From Candidatus Elulimicrobium sp. (GTDB lineage: Bacteria; Patescibacteriota; Minisyncoccia; Phycocordibacterales; UBA918), in contig DZBU01000007.1 of the NCBI GenBank assembly GCA_022730015.1, positions 1 to 47,130 on the forward strand: 47,130 nucleotides of DNA, written 5' to 3'. Positions 46,919-47,130 of the stretch are shown here, in pieces (the first letter of the stretch is position 1; each line of letters begins with the position of its first letter). Both the position numbers and the translations under genes were made by a program. Under the pieces are notes generated by a model. The model worked only from the letters and a program-made list of their open reading frames with translations. It was not told the origin of the DNA and made no database searches.

Positions 46919-47075
46919 CATCCAGTTCCGACCTCAATTCCTTCTGTCTGGTAACAGGAGGTATGAAGAAAAATCAAAGTGGTTGGGAGTCTCTTTTAAG
47001 ACCGGCCGTTACCTGTTTTTATTAGAGACTCTCAATGACCGCACAATTGTGCGGATTTAAACGTAAAATTAAAAT

Positions 47076-47130
47076 ATGTCACGATCACTCTATAAAGGAC
47101 CATACGTTGACGAAAAGCTCCTCAAAAAGA
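47076..47130 (+). CDS. rpsS: 30S ribosomal protein S19 (5' part, runs off window)
   Basis: MSRSLYKGPYVDEKLLKK matches the S19 N-terminus. Confidence 0.93.
   Translation, partial: MSRSLYKGPYVDEKLLKK

Noticed and set aside
1-47130. CRISPR array, transposase/IS element or prophage
   Set aside because: No regularly spaced repeats, no transposase/integrase or phage structural motifs seen; the GIY-YIG ORF is the short YhbQ-like type and not evidence of a mobile intron.

Overview
The window looks like a Patescibacteria/CPR (Parcubacteria-like) chromosome segment; this is inferred from gene content and order, and no search was run. It carries one tRNA-Gly, core genes (HU, rny, clpP, tig, ppa, nusA, tpiA, pgk, HIT, recJ, RNase HI, rpmB, SOD, ABC-F), a type IV pilus block (pilB, pilC and four prepilin-like genes) and a comEC split into two genes around an opposite-strand SOD. 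The str/S10 ribosomal array is in ancestral order (rpsL-rpsG // fusA // tuf-rpsJ // rplC-rplD-rplW-rplB // rpsS) but is interrupted four times by unrelated cargo. The most interesting observations are: (i) two unlinked small ORFs share a CNxxPGHSxC-x8-CP-x(5,6)-C cysteine motif; (ii) strong Shine-Dalgarno (SD) sequences are found mainly in front of small uncharacterised ORFs, while core genes lack them; (iii) -10-like hexamers repeatedly sit 6-9 nt before start codons, suggesting leaderless mRNAs; (iv) translation operons share a TTGCAA-16-TAxxxT promoter, and several have structured leaders, two with perfect 18-bp stems; (v) a site-2-protease homologue has lost HExxH; (vi) a degenerate RNase H paralogue sits beside RNase HI; (vii) several tiny peptide genes have their own terminators. 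No CRISPR, transposase, rRNA or prophage was seen.
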